Positions 54,773 to 63,791 of a stretch of 64,000 nt of DNA are shown here, piece by piece. Both the position numbers and the translations under genes were made by a program. How positions within the stretch are numbered: the stretch's first letter is position 1; each line of letters opens with the position of its first letter. The stretch spans positions 1 to 64,000 of the forward strand of contig NZ_PENI01000031.1 of NCBI RefSeq assembly GCF_003688995.1, in the 5' to 3' direction. The DNA comes from Streptomyces shenzhenensis (GTDB lineage: Bacteria; Actinomycetota; Actinomycetes; Streptomycetales; Streptomycetaceae). Below the pieces are notes generated by a model. That model was not told the DNA's origin and ran no database searches. It saw only the letters and a list, made by a program, of their open reading frames with translations.

Positions 54773-55536
54773 CGGAGCACCTTCAGCCTGCGGAAAAGCG
54801 CCAGGCGGTGCTGCGTCGCGGGGTCGGCGAACCGCTCCCGCAAGGCTACTGTGTCCGCCCCGGCGGGCTGTGCCTCCGGCGGGTAGAGCGTGGAGTGGTA
54901 GCGCTTGAGTGCTTGGACGGCGGCCGGGTCGGTACGGCCGATCGTTCTCAGCAGAAGCCGCAGGGCGGCTGGTACGTCCTCGCAGTGTGCGTCGGCCAGG
55001 CCGGCCGTCACGGCCTCCTCGGCGTCCAGTTCGACGGCGGTGAGCGCCATGGCAAGGGCACGGTGTGGGCCGGTTCGGTGGGCGATCACCGGCATGACGA
55101 TCGCCGGGATCAGTCCCAGAAGTGTCTCGGTGAGCGTGAATGTACCGCCAGGGCCGACGAGCACTTGGTCGCAGGCGGCGGCGAGACCGACGCCGCCGCC
55201 GTACGCCGCGCCCTCCACCAGCGCCACGGTGACCAGCGGCGAACGTGCCAGCCTCGCGAACAGGACACGGGGGAGCGGCTCGCCGTGCTCCAGCCATTCC
55301 GGTGTCGCCGCTTGGCTCAGGGCGAGGCCGGAGCAAAAGCCGTCGGCGGCGGAGGCGATCACGACCGTGCGGCAGCCGGCTGTCGACTCCGCCTGGTCCA
55401 GTGCTTCCAACAGCGCTGTCATCAGTTCGGTCGTGAGCGCGTTGCCGTTGTCAGGGCTGTTGAGGAGGATGCGCACCCAGCCGGACGCCGGCTGCTCCAA
55501 CACCACCGGTGGGTCAGTGCGGTGCGTCGCGGTCAT
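54769..55536 (-). CDS. PksH-like enoyl-CoA hydratase (ECH1, dehydratase of beta-branching)
   Basis: 255 residues of the crotonase fold. GNALTTELMTALLEALDQAE leads in, and GFCSGLAL (66-73) and GAAYGGGVGLAAACD (109-123) form the oxyanion hole. GGTFTLTETLLGLIPAIVMP and GPHRALAMALTAVELDAEEAV follow. ECH1 removes water from the HMG-type intermediate made by the HCS. Start and stop overlap neighbours (ATGA with HCS, TTGA with ECH2). The split into dehydratase and decarboxylase follows from likeness to PksH and PksI and from gene order. Confidence 0.82.
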   Translation of the reverse strand: MTATHRTDPPVVLEQPASGWVRILLNSPDNGNALTTELMTALLEALDQAESTAGCRTVVIASAADGFCSGLALSQAATPEWLEHGEPLPRVLFARLARSPLVTVALVEGAAYGGGVGLAAACDQVLVGPGGTFTLTETLLGLIPAIVMPVIAHRTGPHRALAMALTAVELDAEEAVTAGLADAHCEDVPAALRLLLRTIGRTDPAAVQALKRYHSTLYPPEAQPAGADTVALRERFADPATQHRLALFRRLKVLR

Positions 55537-56792
55537 ACGAGCTCCTTGACCATCGCGTAGTCGCGTCGGTGCGCGTGGATTCCGGAGAGCATCAGCAGTT
55601 CCCCGCGGCGCGTCCCCGCCAGGGCCAGCTCGCGCAGCGCGGTGAGGTCGGGGGTGTAGTCCCGCACTCCGGAACGGGGCGTCTGCGCCGCGTCAGCGAC
55701 CTTGTCGTACCGGGCCTGGTCGAGGAGGGTGCGTGCTTCCAGCACAGCATGGGCTCCGCCTTCCGGCGCGGGTTCCCCCGTACCGGGGCCGAGTACCGCG
55801 TCACAGAATTCAGCGGCGCATCCCGAGCCGTAGGAGAAGATCCCCACTCGCTGTCCCGGAAATGCCCTGCCGCTTTCCAGGAGACTCATGAGCGCCAGCA
55901 GGGTGGTACCGGCGTAGAGGTTCGCGCTCAGCGCGGGATAGCGGACGGAGGGTTCGATCCGGGCGTCGAAGTCCTGCGCCACCACCTGGGGGGAGCGGTG
56001 CCCGAAGGAGCGGAGCAGTGCGCGGTGCGCTCCCCTGACCGCCCCCGGGAAAGGAGTGTGGAACACCAGATGGTCGACAGCGGTCATGAAGTCGGCGCCG
56101 CCGCACCGCTCGGCATAGTCCCGGAAGGCGCCCTTGAGGCACTCGACATAGGAGAGCAGCGAGGCGTCCGGGTCCAGAAGGTGTTCCGCGGGGCTCGGCA
56201 CACGGAGGTCGGAGACATCGAAGCAGTGGTATCCGGAGGTTCCGGGCTCCAGAGCGAGCAGCCGCGGCTCGGGCCCCACCAGGGCGGCAACAGCTCCTGC
56301 TCCGGTAGAGAGTTCCTCGAACGTGTGCCGGATCGGTGGTGGCACGTCGACCCCGATGACCAGCGCTCTGGCCCCCGGCCTGCGGGAGCGCGGCAGTTGG
56401 GACGTGGCGAACTGGATCCCGGCGAAGCCCGCGTAGCACGCTTGCTTCACCTCGATGAAGCGGCAGCGGCGGGAGAGCCCGAGCAGCGCGTGTACCCAAC
56501 TGGCCAGGGATTTTGAATAGTCCACGCCCGACTCGGTGCCCACGATGAGAAGTTCGATGTCCTGTGTCCCGTCGGGGCCCAGCCGGTCCAGCAGCGGACG
56601 GGCGGCGTTCACGGCGTAGCTCACGGCGTCTTCACAGGGCAGCGCGACAGTCTTGCGCAGCACTTCCAGCCGCGCGGCGCGCACCGCATCGAACTGCCTG
56701 GCCGCGGCGGTCTCCTGTACGTCCACACAGGCGATGCCGCAGTAGGCATGGAGATCGTCGATACCCCATCGATGTGCTGTCCGCGACTTCAT
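55533..56792 (-). CDS. HMG-CoA synthase-like enzyme (HCS, PksG type)
   Basis: 419 residues. The catalytic triad of this family is in place: Glu87 in LLIVGTESGVD, nucleophile Cys119 in EVKQACYAG, and His245 in HLVFHTPFPG. RHTFEELSTGAGAVAALVG and NLYAGTTLLALMSLLESG are further family blocks. In polyketide pathways the HCS adds an acetyl unit from a donor ACP to the beta-keto group of an acceptor-bound chain. It sits between the KS-like decarboxylase and the two hydratases, the standard cassette order. Confidence 0.9.
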   Translation of the reverse strand: MKSRTAHRWGIDDLHAYCGIACVDVQETAAARQFDAVRAARLEVLRKTVALPCEDAVSYAVNAARPLLDRLGPDGTQDIELLIVGTESGVDYSKSLASWVHALLGLSRRCRFIEVKQACYAGFAGIQFATSQLPRSRRPGARALVIGVDVPPPIRHTFEELSTGAGAVAALVGPEPRLLALEPGTSGYHCFDVSDLRVPSPAEHLLDPDASLLSYVECLKGAFRDYAERCGGADFMTAVDHLVFHTPFPGAVRGAHRALLRSFGHRSPQVVAQDFDARIEPSVRYPALSANLYAGTTLLALMSLLESGRAFPGQRVGIFSYGSGCAAEFCDAVLGPGTGEPAPEGGAHAVLEARTLLDQARYDKVADAAQTPRSGVRDYTPDLTALRELALAGTRRGELLMLSGIHAHRRDYAMVKELV

Positions 56793-58078
56793 GAGTGCTT
56801 CTTCCCGGTCGCCCTGCCGAGCACCACAGAGGAGTTGATGCCGCTGAAGGCGAAGCTGTTGCTCATCGCCGTACGGAGGGGAAGCAGTGCCGGCTCCCGG
56901 CCCGTGAACCGTGGCCCGGGCCGCACGGGGCGCCGCAGCCAGGGGCTGGCATGGCAGTATCCTCCGTTGAGCTGTAGCAAGGTCGCCACGGCTTCCAGCA
57001 GCCCGGCGGCCGAGAGGCAGTGGCCGATCAAGCCCTTGGTGGAGTTGGTCCAGGGCGATTCGGAGTCTCCGAAGACGGTGTGCAGCGCGCGGCTTTCGAC
57101 CTCGTCGCCGAGAACCGATCCGGTGCCGTGTGCGTTGACGTAGTCGATGTTCTCCGGAGCGAGGCGCGCGGAGGCGAGAGCGAGACGCATCGCGGTGCAC
57201 TGCCCCTCCACGTCCGGTGCGGTGCCCCTACGGCCGTCCAAGTACTGCCCGTGGCCGAGGACGTATCCCAACGGGGCAGGGGCGTGGGCCCGGCTGTGTT
57301 CTCTCGGAGCTTCCAGCACGACGGCTGCCGCGCCGCAGCCGTACGCGAAGCCGCTCCGATCGGCGTCGAAGGGACGGCAGGCCGCCTCCGGTGTCGCGTC
57401 CCCGACCGCGGCCAGCGCGCCGCTGAGCCGCAGGGCCGCGATTTCGACCGGTGAGAGATCCGTCGCCGGAGCGACCACCAGACAATGCTCGGTGAAGCCA
57501 GCCTCGATCAGCCGGACCCCTTGGATCAGTGCCGTTGTGCCCGAGGCGGAGGCGCTTCCTACGGTCCAGCCCTCCGCGTGCGCCCCGACCGCCTCGCTCA
57601 CCGCTCCCACCGTGTCGGTGTCCAAGCAGTCGAGGAGGTGACGGGCACGCACTGTACGGACGTCCCGGTTGTACTCGAGCACGGCTGCCGCATGGTGTGC
57701 CAGGGACAGGTTGTTGCCGGCGACGAGCAGTATCAGGTTTGCCCGCTCTCTCGGAGTAAGTCTCGCCGCTCTCACCGCCGCCATCGCGACGCAGGCGGCG
57801 GTGCGCACCGGGAGAGTGGCACGGGCGGCTGCCCGGCGCAGTCGTCGACGGGCGTCCTCGGCGTCCGCCAGGTGCCGCTCCGCCCATTGCCTCACGTCGA
57901 ACCCGTTGAGGTTGCTGGACGGGATCTCTTCAGCGCTCCGTGGGTCGGGGCACCCGGCCACCAAGGCGGAGCGTCCTGCGCGCAGGAACTCGTCGTACTC
58001 CTTCAGGGTCTCGGCCGCCGAGTGCAGCACCGCAGCCGAGACGACCACCGCGCGTGCCCGTGTGTCGATGCTGTTCAT
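56789..58078 (-). CDS. decarboxylating ketosynthase-like protein (KS0) with Ser in place of the active Cys
   Basis: 429 residues of the ketosynthase fold. The nucleophile position reads GWTVGSASASGTTAL, so Ser177 replaces the catalytic Cys. His317 (NAHGTGSVLGDEVE) and His353 (KGLIGHCLSAAG) are kept. That pattern is known for the free-standing KS of HCS cassettes, which only decarboxylates malonyl-ACP to acetyl-ACP. The ATG overlaps the donor ACP stop. It supplies the acetyl group for the HCS. Confidence 0.85.
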   Translation of the reverse strand: MNSIDTRARAVVVSAAVLHSAAETLKEYDEFLRAGRSALVAGCPDPRSAEEIPSSNLNGFDVRQWAERHLADAEDARRRLRRAAARATLPVRTAACVAMAAVRAARLTPRERANLILLVAGNNLSLAHHAAAVLEYNRDVRTVRARHLLDCLDTDTVGAVSEAVGAHAEGWTVGSASASGTTALIQGVRLIEAGFTEHCLVVAPATDLSPVEIAALRLSGALAAVGDATPEAACRPFDADRSGFAYGCGAAAVVLEAPREHSRAHAPAPLGYVLGHGQYLDGRRGTAPDVEGQCTAMRLALASARLAPENIDYVNAHGTGSVLGDEVESRALHTVFGDSESPWTNSTKGLIGHCLSAAGLLEAVATLLQLNGGYCHASPWLRRPVRPGPRFTGREPALLPLRTAMSNSFAFSGINSSVVLGRATGKKHS

Positions 58079-58323
58079 CGGGGCTCGGACGAGTCGCTCA
58101 GCAGATCGGCAAGAGAGGCGAGACCTCGGTTTGGGCTCAGGCTTTCCACCGGAAAGCGGACCCCGAGTTCTTCCTGGAGCCCGAAGAGAATGTCGAGCCT
58201 GTCGAGTGACGTGGCGCCGAGTTCCTCCAGGTTTCGTTCGGGGAGAAGCTCGTCCGCCTCCAGATCAGGAAGGGTCTCAAGGATGTTCCGGTGGAGCGCG
58301 GCGAGAACGTCATCACGTGTCAT
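58075..58323 (-). CDS. donor acyl carrier protein of the beta-branching cassette (AcpK-like)
   Basis: 82 residues. NILETLPDLEADELLPERNL then EELGATSLDRLDILFGLQEEL is characteristic of donor ACPs of HCS cassettes (GA-x-S-x-DR instead of the common GLDS). Ser39 is the phosphopantetheine site. A strong AGGAGGAA ribosome binding site precedes the ATG. It carries malonyl, then acetyl, for transfer by the HCS. Confidence 0.88.
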   Translation of the reverse strand: MTRDDVLAALHRNILETLPDLEADELLPERNLEELGATSLDRLDILFGLQEELGVRFPVESLSPNRGLASLADLLSDSSEPR

Positions 58324-58353
58324 CGGGGATTCCTCCTGGTGCAGCTTGCGGGG

Positions 58354-58635
58354 TCAGGCTGTCCGGTCGGTGGCGGCGTCGATCCGGCCCCGGAGGTATG
58401 CGGCGAGGACACTGATGTACGGGTGGGTGTGCACCACTCCGGCTTCCTCGTCGAGTCCGTACTCCTCGTTGATCGCCGCGATCAGCTCGACAGCGAGCAC
58501 GGAGTCGAGGCCGAGGTCGGTGAACGCATGGTCGTCACCGACTTCCTCGGAGCGGCAGTAGAGCAGCTCGGCGATCCGTGTCCGCAGATTCTCGCGCAGC
58601 TCGGAGGTGTCGCTCGGCGTCACATCGGTGGTCAT
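58354..58635 (-). CDS. PKS-type acyl carrier protein (acceptor)
   Basis: 93 residues with FTDLGLDSVLAVELIAAINEE (Ser45) and the C-terminal HTHPYISVLAAYLRGRI, typical of polyketide ACPs that hold the growing chain. The ATG overlaps the ketosynthase stop. It is the only acceptor carrier seen in the operon, so the beta-keto substrate of the HCS is probably built on it. Confidence 0.88.
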   Translation of the reverse strand: MTTDVTPSDTSELRENLRTRIAELLYCRSEEVGDDHAFTDLGLDSVLAVELIAAINEEYGLDEEAGVVHTHPYISVLAAYLRGRIDAATDRTA

Positions 58636-60470
58636 GTGTGTACTGCTCCTACTCGGTTCTTCCCTGTTTCACGGGGGTGTGGGGGGACGTCTGTGTCGAA
58701 CCAGTGCGGTGCGTGGTCGAACGGGTAGGGCGTATCGAGCGCGACACGGGGTGGCCGGACGGTGCCGGGCCATGCCTTCTCCCAGTAGGGCGTGCCGCCT
58801 TCGAGCCAGCGGACCGCGGCGTCGTGGCGCGCGCCACCGTCGCCGGCCCGCAGGTCGTTCAGCACCGCTGGTGCCACGGGAGAGCCGGGGAGGGCCAGGA
58901 GAGGGTGAGGCCGGTTCTCCGCCAGGGCCGTCAGCGCCGCGCGGAGCTCGGGCAGGGCATCGGCGACGATGAGCGCACGGACCGGATGGGCGGTGCGCCC
59001 GTGTTGCAACGTCCAGGACACGGACACCAGCGCGGGCGGGGCGGGCGTGCCGAGTCTTCGTTCCAGCCGGCCCGCGATCAGGCGGAGGGCTTGCTCCGTC
59101 CGCCCGGACAGAGGGAAGACGAGTGGACCGGCGGGGACTTCCCATTCCAAGGAACGGCTTTGCGGTGCCTCCTCCAGGATCACGTGTGCGTTGCTGCCGC
59201 CCAGTCCGAAGGAGTTCACGCCGACACGGCGCGCCGCCCCCGTGGCGGTGGCAGGCCAGGGCACCGGATGGTCTGCCAGTGCGACTGGCCCGTCGTCGAC
59301 GAGCCCAGGCTGGATTTCGTCCAGCCCCGGGATCGCCGGAATGAGGCCGTGCTCCAGCGAGAGCACAGCTTTCACCACACCCAGGAGTCCGGCAGCGGCC
59401 TCCAGGTGGCCGACGTTGGCCTTGGCGGTGCCGACCCAGATCTTTCCTCCGGGGCCGCCCGCCCGCACAGACGCACTCTCCCGGTCCTCGGCCAGCGCAC
59501 GGCGCAGACCGGCGACCTCAACGGCGTCCCCGGCGGTGCCCGTGCCGTGTGCCTCCAGATGTCCCAGCGCCGCCACGGGGATGCCGGCGGTCCGGGCGGC
59601 ACGACATATGAGTCGTGCCTGTGAGTCCGCGTCCGTGCCGGTGAGACCGCCCGCACGGCCGTCGTGAGCCGTTGCGGAGGCCAGGATGAGCGCTCGCACC
59701 GGATCGCCGTCGCGCAGTGCCTCGGGCAGCGGTTTCAGCAGAAGGCAAACCCCGCCTTCCCCTCGTACATAGCCGTCGTGGCGAGAACTGAACGGCGTGG
59801 AGCGCCCCGTGGGAGAAAGTGCCCCTCCTCGGAAAGCGGCGCTCGGGTAGAAGCCGTCGCAGAGCGTGCTCGCGGCGCTGACCATGGCAAGCGGGAACTC
59901 CCCGGCCCGCAGTCCGCTGACGGCCAGCGCCAGCGCCGACATTCCCGCAGAGCATCCGGTGTCAAGAGTGAGACTCGGCCCCTTCCAGTCGAAGTGGTAG
60001 GAGACGCGGTTGGCGAGATAGGTCACCAGGGTCCCTGTGAGTGCGGCGCCGTCCACCCGTCCCGACCGGATCATGCGGTCCCGGTATTCCGAAGCGAACG
60101 AGCCGGTGAACACGGCGACCGGCGCTCCCTCGAGCTGCCGGGGATTCACCCCGGCGTCTTCGAGAGCATGCCAGGCGAGTTCGAGCAGGATGCGCTGCTG
60201 CGGATCCGCCCAGGCGGCCGCCCGCCGGGAGATCTTGAAGAACGACGCGTCGAAACCGGCGAGGTCTTCGAGTAACCCCGCGCGGGCTTCCGCCACGGTC
60301 ACCCGGCCCGGGTCGAGTCCGTCCCATCGCCCCTCAGGAACCGTCCCGATCGCTCGGGCACCGCCGGCGAAGAGCCCCCACAGCTCGGTGAGATCATCCG
60401 CACCGGCGGTCCGGCAGGCCATCCCGATCACCGCGACCGGCACAGGCGGGTCAGTGGACGCGCGTTTCAT
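58632..60470 (-). CDS. free-standing type I (trans-AT-like) ketosynthase
   Basis: 612 residues from the ATG at 60470 behind GAGGGG. Residues 8-435 form a complete ketosynthase: VPVAVIGMACRTAGADD, WADPQQRILLELAWHALED, DTGCSAGMSAL with Cys173, EAHGTGTAGDAVE with His308, ANVGHLEAAAG with His355, and NSFGLGGSNAHVILEEA. Residues 436-612 match the post-KS linker (PLVFPLSGRTEQALRLIAGR and VALDTPYPFDHAPHWFD). No acyltransferase, ketoreductase or carrier domain follows, so it must use the separate ACP and a trans-acting AT. Confidence 0.88.
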   Translation of the reverse strand: MKRASTDPPVPVAVIGMACRTAGADDLTELWGLFAGGARAIGTVPEGRWDGLDPGRVTVAEARAGLLEDLAGFDASFFKISRRAAAWADPQQRILLELAWHALEDAGVNPRQLEGAPVAVFTGSFASEYRDRMIRSGRVDGAALTGTLVTYLANRVSYHFDWKGPSLTLDTGCSAGMSALALAVSGLRAGEFPLAMVSAASTLCDGFYPSAAFRGGALSPTGRSTPFSSRHDGYVRGEGGVCLLLKPLPEALRDGDPVRALILASATAHDGRAGGLTGTDADSQARLICRAARTAGIPVAALGHLEAHGTGTAGDAVEVAGLRRALAEDRESASVRAGGPGGKIWVGTAKANVGHLEAAAGLLGVVKAVLSLEHGLIPAIPGLDEIQPGLVDDGPVALADHPVPWPATATGAARRVGVNSFGLGGSNAHVILEEAPQSRSLEWEVPAGPLVFPLSGRTEQALRLIAGRLERRLGTPAPPALVSVSWTLQHGRTAHPVRALIVADALPELRAALTALAENRPHPLLALPGSPVAPAVLNDLRAGDGGARHDAAVRWLEGGTPYWEKAWPGTVRPPRVALDTPYPFDHAPHWFDTDVPPHPRETGKNRVGAVHT

Positions 60471-60497
60471 GGTGGTTCCCCTCACCGTGCAAGCACC

Positions 60498-61388
60498 TCA
60501 GAAGACGGCTTCGGCGAAGACGATGGAGCCGGTCGGATCTCGGTGCTGAACCAGTCTTTGCATCCCCTCGATCCCCTCGAAGAGGCGCTCCATGTCGTTC
60601 TCGTCCCGCTTCACGAGGGGCCATTCCATGACCGCTTCCAGGTAAGCGGTATCGGGGAATGTCCGTGTGACATTCGGGATGAGAATCCGGCCACCGGGCT
60701 CCAGTGACGCCTTGATCGCCCGGATCAGGTCCTTCGCCGTCCGCTCCGCGAGATAGTCGAAGAGCCCGGCTCCGGAAACGAAGTGCACCCGGTGCGGAAG
60801 GCACCCGGCCGTCAGGAGATCCCGTACGGATGCCTGCACGGCCACCACCCCGGGTTGCGCACCCGCGACTGCCAAGGACTCGGTGTCCTGGTCGATCGCG
60901 TAATAGCGCCGCATACGCCCCGAGGCCAGGGCCGGGTGACCTACCGTCTCCCGTGTGTGCCCTGCTCCTACCGCCGCGCCGATGGCGCCGTCGAAATCCT
61001 CGGACACCTCCTGCATGAGTCGTCTGACCTGCTCCAGCCGGTACCTCGCCGCGCTGAACACATCGATCTCGTACGACGCCCGGTAGAGGGCCTGCACGCT
61101 CGGATCCTGCTCCTGAGGGACCGGTCCCTCGTACGTGCCGTAGATCAGATCCATGATCACGGCGTCCCCCGGATATCCCCGAGGCTTGCGAAAGGCCCTG
61201 CCGGTCAGGGGGCACTCCTGAAGCAGCCTCCACACCGGGTGCTCTCGCAGTTGCTCGCACACCCTGCGCCACTCGCCCGGACTCAATTCGGCCCGGGACT
61301 CCCGAAGCCGGTCACGCAGGCTCCGCATCCCAGCCTGGGTATCGTGATTCCGTAAAGTGTCATACGTTTCATCCAGCTGTTCCAGCAC
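60498..61388 (-). CDS. PhcB-like class I SAM methyltransferase
   Basis: 296 residues from a GTG behind GGAGAA. RKPRGYPGDAVIMDLIYG (GYPGD at 71-75) is the signature of the family that includes PhcB, which methylates 3-hydroxy fatty acids to methyl-ester signals. The SAM site is probably AIGAAVGAGHTRE with YYAIDQD as the acidic strand end, then SGAGLFDYLAERTAKDLIRAI and GGRILIPNVTRTFPD. First gene of the cassette operon. It suggests that the pathway product is a carboxyl-methylated acid (inference). Confidence 0.72.
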   Translation of the reverse strand: MLEQLDETYDTLRNHDTQAGMRSLRDRLRESRAELSPGEWRRVCEQLREHPVWRLLQECPLTGRAFRKPRGYPGDAVIMDLIYGTYEGPVPQEQDPSVQALYRASYEIDVFSAARYRLEQVRRLMQEVSEDFDGAIGAAVGAGHTRETVGHPALASGRMRRYYAIDQDTESLAVAGAQPGVVAVQASVRDLLTAGCLPHRVHFVSGAGLFDYLAERTAKDLIRAIKASLEPGGRILIPNVTRTFPDTAYLEAVMEWPLVKRDENDMERLFEGIEGMQRLVQHRDPTGSIVFAEAVF

Positions 61389-61931
61389 TGTGTTCTCCGT
61401 TTTCCTGAAGTGTGGCCGCTGCCGACTCCGGTGCCGGGAAAGTCTGCCCTTTCCTCACTTCGCTACCGCACCGCGAGCAACACATGCTTCACCCCATATG
61501 AAGGCACGCTGGAAAAATTGGTCTCGGCATGGTCGAAGCAGGAGCGCAGCCCGCTCGCCTTGCCGAACTCGGGAGGGCGAACGGGACACATGAAGCAGTA
61601 CAGCATCTCGACCCCGGGCTTCGGCTACCTTCACGGGCGGGCAATCGGTGCACTGCGTGCAACCTTGTGCGCTTGTGCGAGTACGCGCTTGCGGGCTCGG
61701 CTTCCCCGAGCCGGATGGTGTACGGAGAGCCCTTGGCATCGCCGTTTCGCTCGCCGCGATCGACCGGATTCGGCCTGCCTGGCGCCGAGTTCGTCCACCG
61801 ACGCCGCGGAGCGGTCCCATAGCCCTGCTGGCGGGAGCCGAACGGCGGCAGCGACGGGGCGATCAGCTCCCACAGACTGTCAGGAACCGGTTGTGAGCTC
61901 GGTCTCGTCCATGTGGTCGCACCACGCGGAT
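61389..61931. other. 543-base promoter region of the beta-branching operon
   Basis: No gene is supported. The stretch has AT-richer patches near 61490-61530 (GGAAAAATTGG, CATATG) that could hold the minus-strand promoter. No autoregulator box of the ScbR type was recognised with confidence. No terminator for the regulator gene was seen. Confidence 0.35.
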
Positions 61932-63299
61932 TCAGCGGAACAGGCGTGCCTGGATCAGGAGTTGATGGGCGGCGCGATGGCGCTGGTGCGGTTGCAGCAG
62001 CTCACGCATGGTACGCAGGTGGCGCGTGGCGCGGGCGGAACGGAGGGCGGCGTAGGCGGTGAGGAAGGCCTGCCAGTGTGTCAGGGCTTGTTCGAGGTGG
62101 CCGATGCGCAAGTGTGTTTCGGCCAGGCGGGCACGGGTGAGGGCGATGGACCGGTCTTCGTTGGCGGTGCGCAAGCGAAGAGAGGTGTTCAGTGCCTTGA
62201 CGGCGCCGGAGTGGTCGCCCAGGACGCTGAGCGTCTGAGCGCGTTGGTAGCACAGGGCACCGACCGGGTACGCCGTGAACGGGCCGGGAGGGCCGTCGGT
62301 GCGGGCGTGAAGACGCTCGGCGCGTGCGAGGGCGTCCAGCGCGGCGCGGCGGTCGTGGTAGGCCAGCAGCACTGCATGGAGGGCCTGCGTATAGGCCTGG
62401 ACCGCGGGTGGAGCGGCGTCGGCGAGGGAGACGGCCTGTTCGCTGAGGCGGAGTACGGCTGGCGTGTGATGGCCCAGCTCGTGAGCATGCGCGGCCATGG
62501 CGCGCAGAGTGATGGCGAGGGTGGCGGAGTCATCGGCGTCGGCGGCGAACCGGGCGGCTATGTGATGGTAGTGCTGCGCGGTTCGGTCATGGCCGCTGTC
62601 CGCGCTCATGTTGCCCAGCAACAGGGTCAGCTGAGCGGCTGCGGACAGCACATCACGGGGGATCTGCTCGCGCCCGGGAGCGGCGATGGCGGGCACGACG
62701 TGCTGCGCCAGAAACGCGGCCAGAGCGGCCCTCACCGGCTCTCCGCCATACCTGTCGGCCGCCATGTGGAACAGAGTCGCCATGCCGTGCATACAGTCGG
62801 CTTCGGTCGGCGTCGATCGGCTCCGCTCGGCTTCGGCCGGCCCGGGGCGAGCTGAACTAGGCCCGGCCGAAGCAGGTTGGCCCGCTGCGGAGGGGGACGT
62901 GATCCGCTGAGGCATCACCAGGGCGGCCAGGCTGAAGACGTCCGTGCCCAGCAGCGACTGGCGGGCGGGATCAAGCTCAGCGCCTGTGAGCCGGCTCAGT
63001 TTGCGCAACGGGTCAGCCTCCCACGCCGGATCCACGGCCACGGCCGGGGTATGCGTGAGCCCGGCCTCCTCCGCAGAGACCGGGCGGCGGAGGTGGCGCG
63101 ACAGGCATTCCAGGAGCAGGGCGGGGGCGGGTGGTCTGGGCTGGCTGCCCGCCAGCCAGCGCCGCACGGTGGTGGGGGCGTAGGACAGGGACAGACCCTG
63201 CTCCGCGGCCAGTGCGCGCATGGCGCGGGCCAGCTGGGCCACGCTCAACCCCGCGGCCTGCACCAGTGTCTCCAGGCGGGTGTTGGGTACACGGGACAT
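61932..63299 (-). CDS. helix-turn-helix regulator with TPR-like C-terminal domain
   Basis: 455 residues from the ATG at 63299 behind GGAGGGGGG. Residues 5-60 resemble an XRE-type domain of Streptomyces regulators (TLVQAAGLSVAQLARAMRAL, SYAPTTVRRWLAGSQPRPP). The rest is helical repeat sequence (LPVTGH-like TPR units such as AVLRLSEQAVSLADAAPPAV, LARAERLHARTD, ALTRARLAETHLRIGHLEQAL). A Pro/Ala/Ser-rich linker joins them. Such proteins respond to nutritional or signalling cues. It is transcribed toward the beta-branching operon and may control it. Confidence 0.75.
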   Translation of the reverse strand: MSRVPNTRLETLVQAAGLSVAQLARAMRALAAEQGLSLSYAPTTVRRWLAGSQPRPPAPALLLECLSRHLRRPVSAEEAGLTHTPAVAVDPAWEADPLRKLSRLTGAELDPARQSLLGTDVFSLAALVMPQRITSPSAAGQPASAGPSSARPGPAEAERSRSTPTEADCMHGMATLFHMAADRYGGEPVRAALAAFLAQHVVPAIAAPGREQIPRDVLSAAAQLTLLLGNMSADSGHDRTAQHYHHIAARFAADADDSATLAITLRAMAAHAHELGHHTPAVLRLSEQAVSLADAAPPAVQAYTQALHAVLLAYHDRRAALDALARAERLHARTDGPPGPFTAYPVGALCYQRAQTLSVLGDHSGAVKALNTSLRLRTANEDRSIALTRARLAETHLRIGHLEQALTHWQAFLTAYAALRSARATRHLRTMRELLQPHQRHRAAHQLLIQARLFR

Positions 63300-63791
63300 A
63301 CTCTTCCCCCCTCCCAGGACCGCACCACCGGCCGCCAGCCGAGTGCCGAAGTTGTGCGCCCTCGCCAGCTGCAAGTCCGTTTCAGGACAGCGGTGTTGTC
63401 TTAATGACTGTACTCCGACCGAGACCTTCAGAAGCAGTCTTCTTCCGGTCATGCAGGTGGGCCCTCGGCTCGGCTCTGAAGCCGATCGGAAAATCGATCT
63501 TCGGGAGGGCAGACGGCAGCATCCGGGCCGTCGATCGAGCGGCCCGGTGCAAGCAGCCGAGGCGAGGACGGCGTCCGAGCGCGGCGCACTCCGCGGGGCC
63601 ACGCGGATCGGGCACCTGGGTGAGGCGCTCCGACAGTCCGACTGGCAGACCGTCATGAACCGGACGCCGATCACGCCGGAAGGACGCCGACGCCGCCTTG
63701 CTCTGCGCGGCTGCTGCTGAGGGACGGTGTCGCCGGTCGGCCCGATCCCCGGCTCACTCAGCCGAATCCGCCGGCCGTGGCGCTCATGGCG
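63300..63791. other. 492-base stretch without a convincing gene
   Basis: Only shadow frames occur between the regulator start and an aminotransferase-like remnant. The left end must hold the regulator promoter. Confidence 0.35.
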
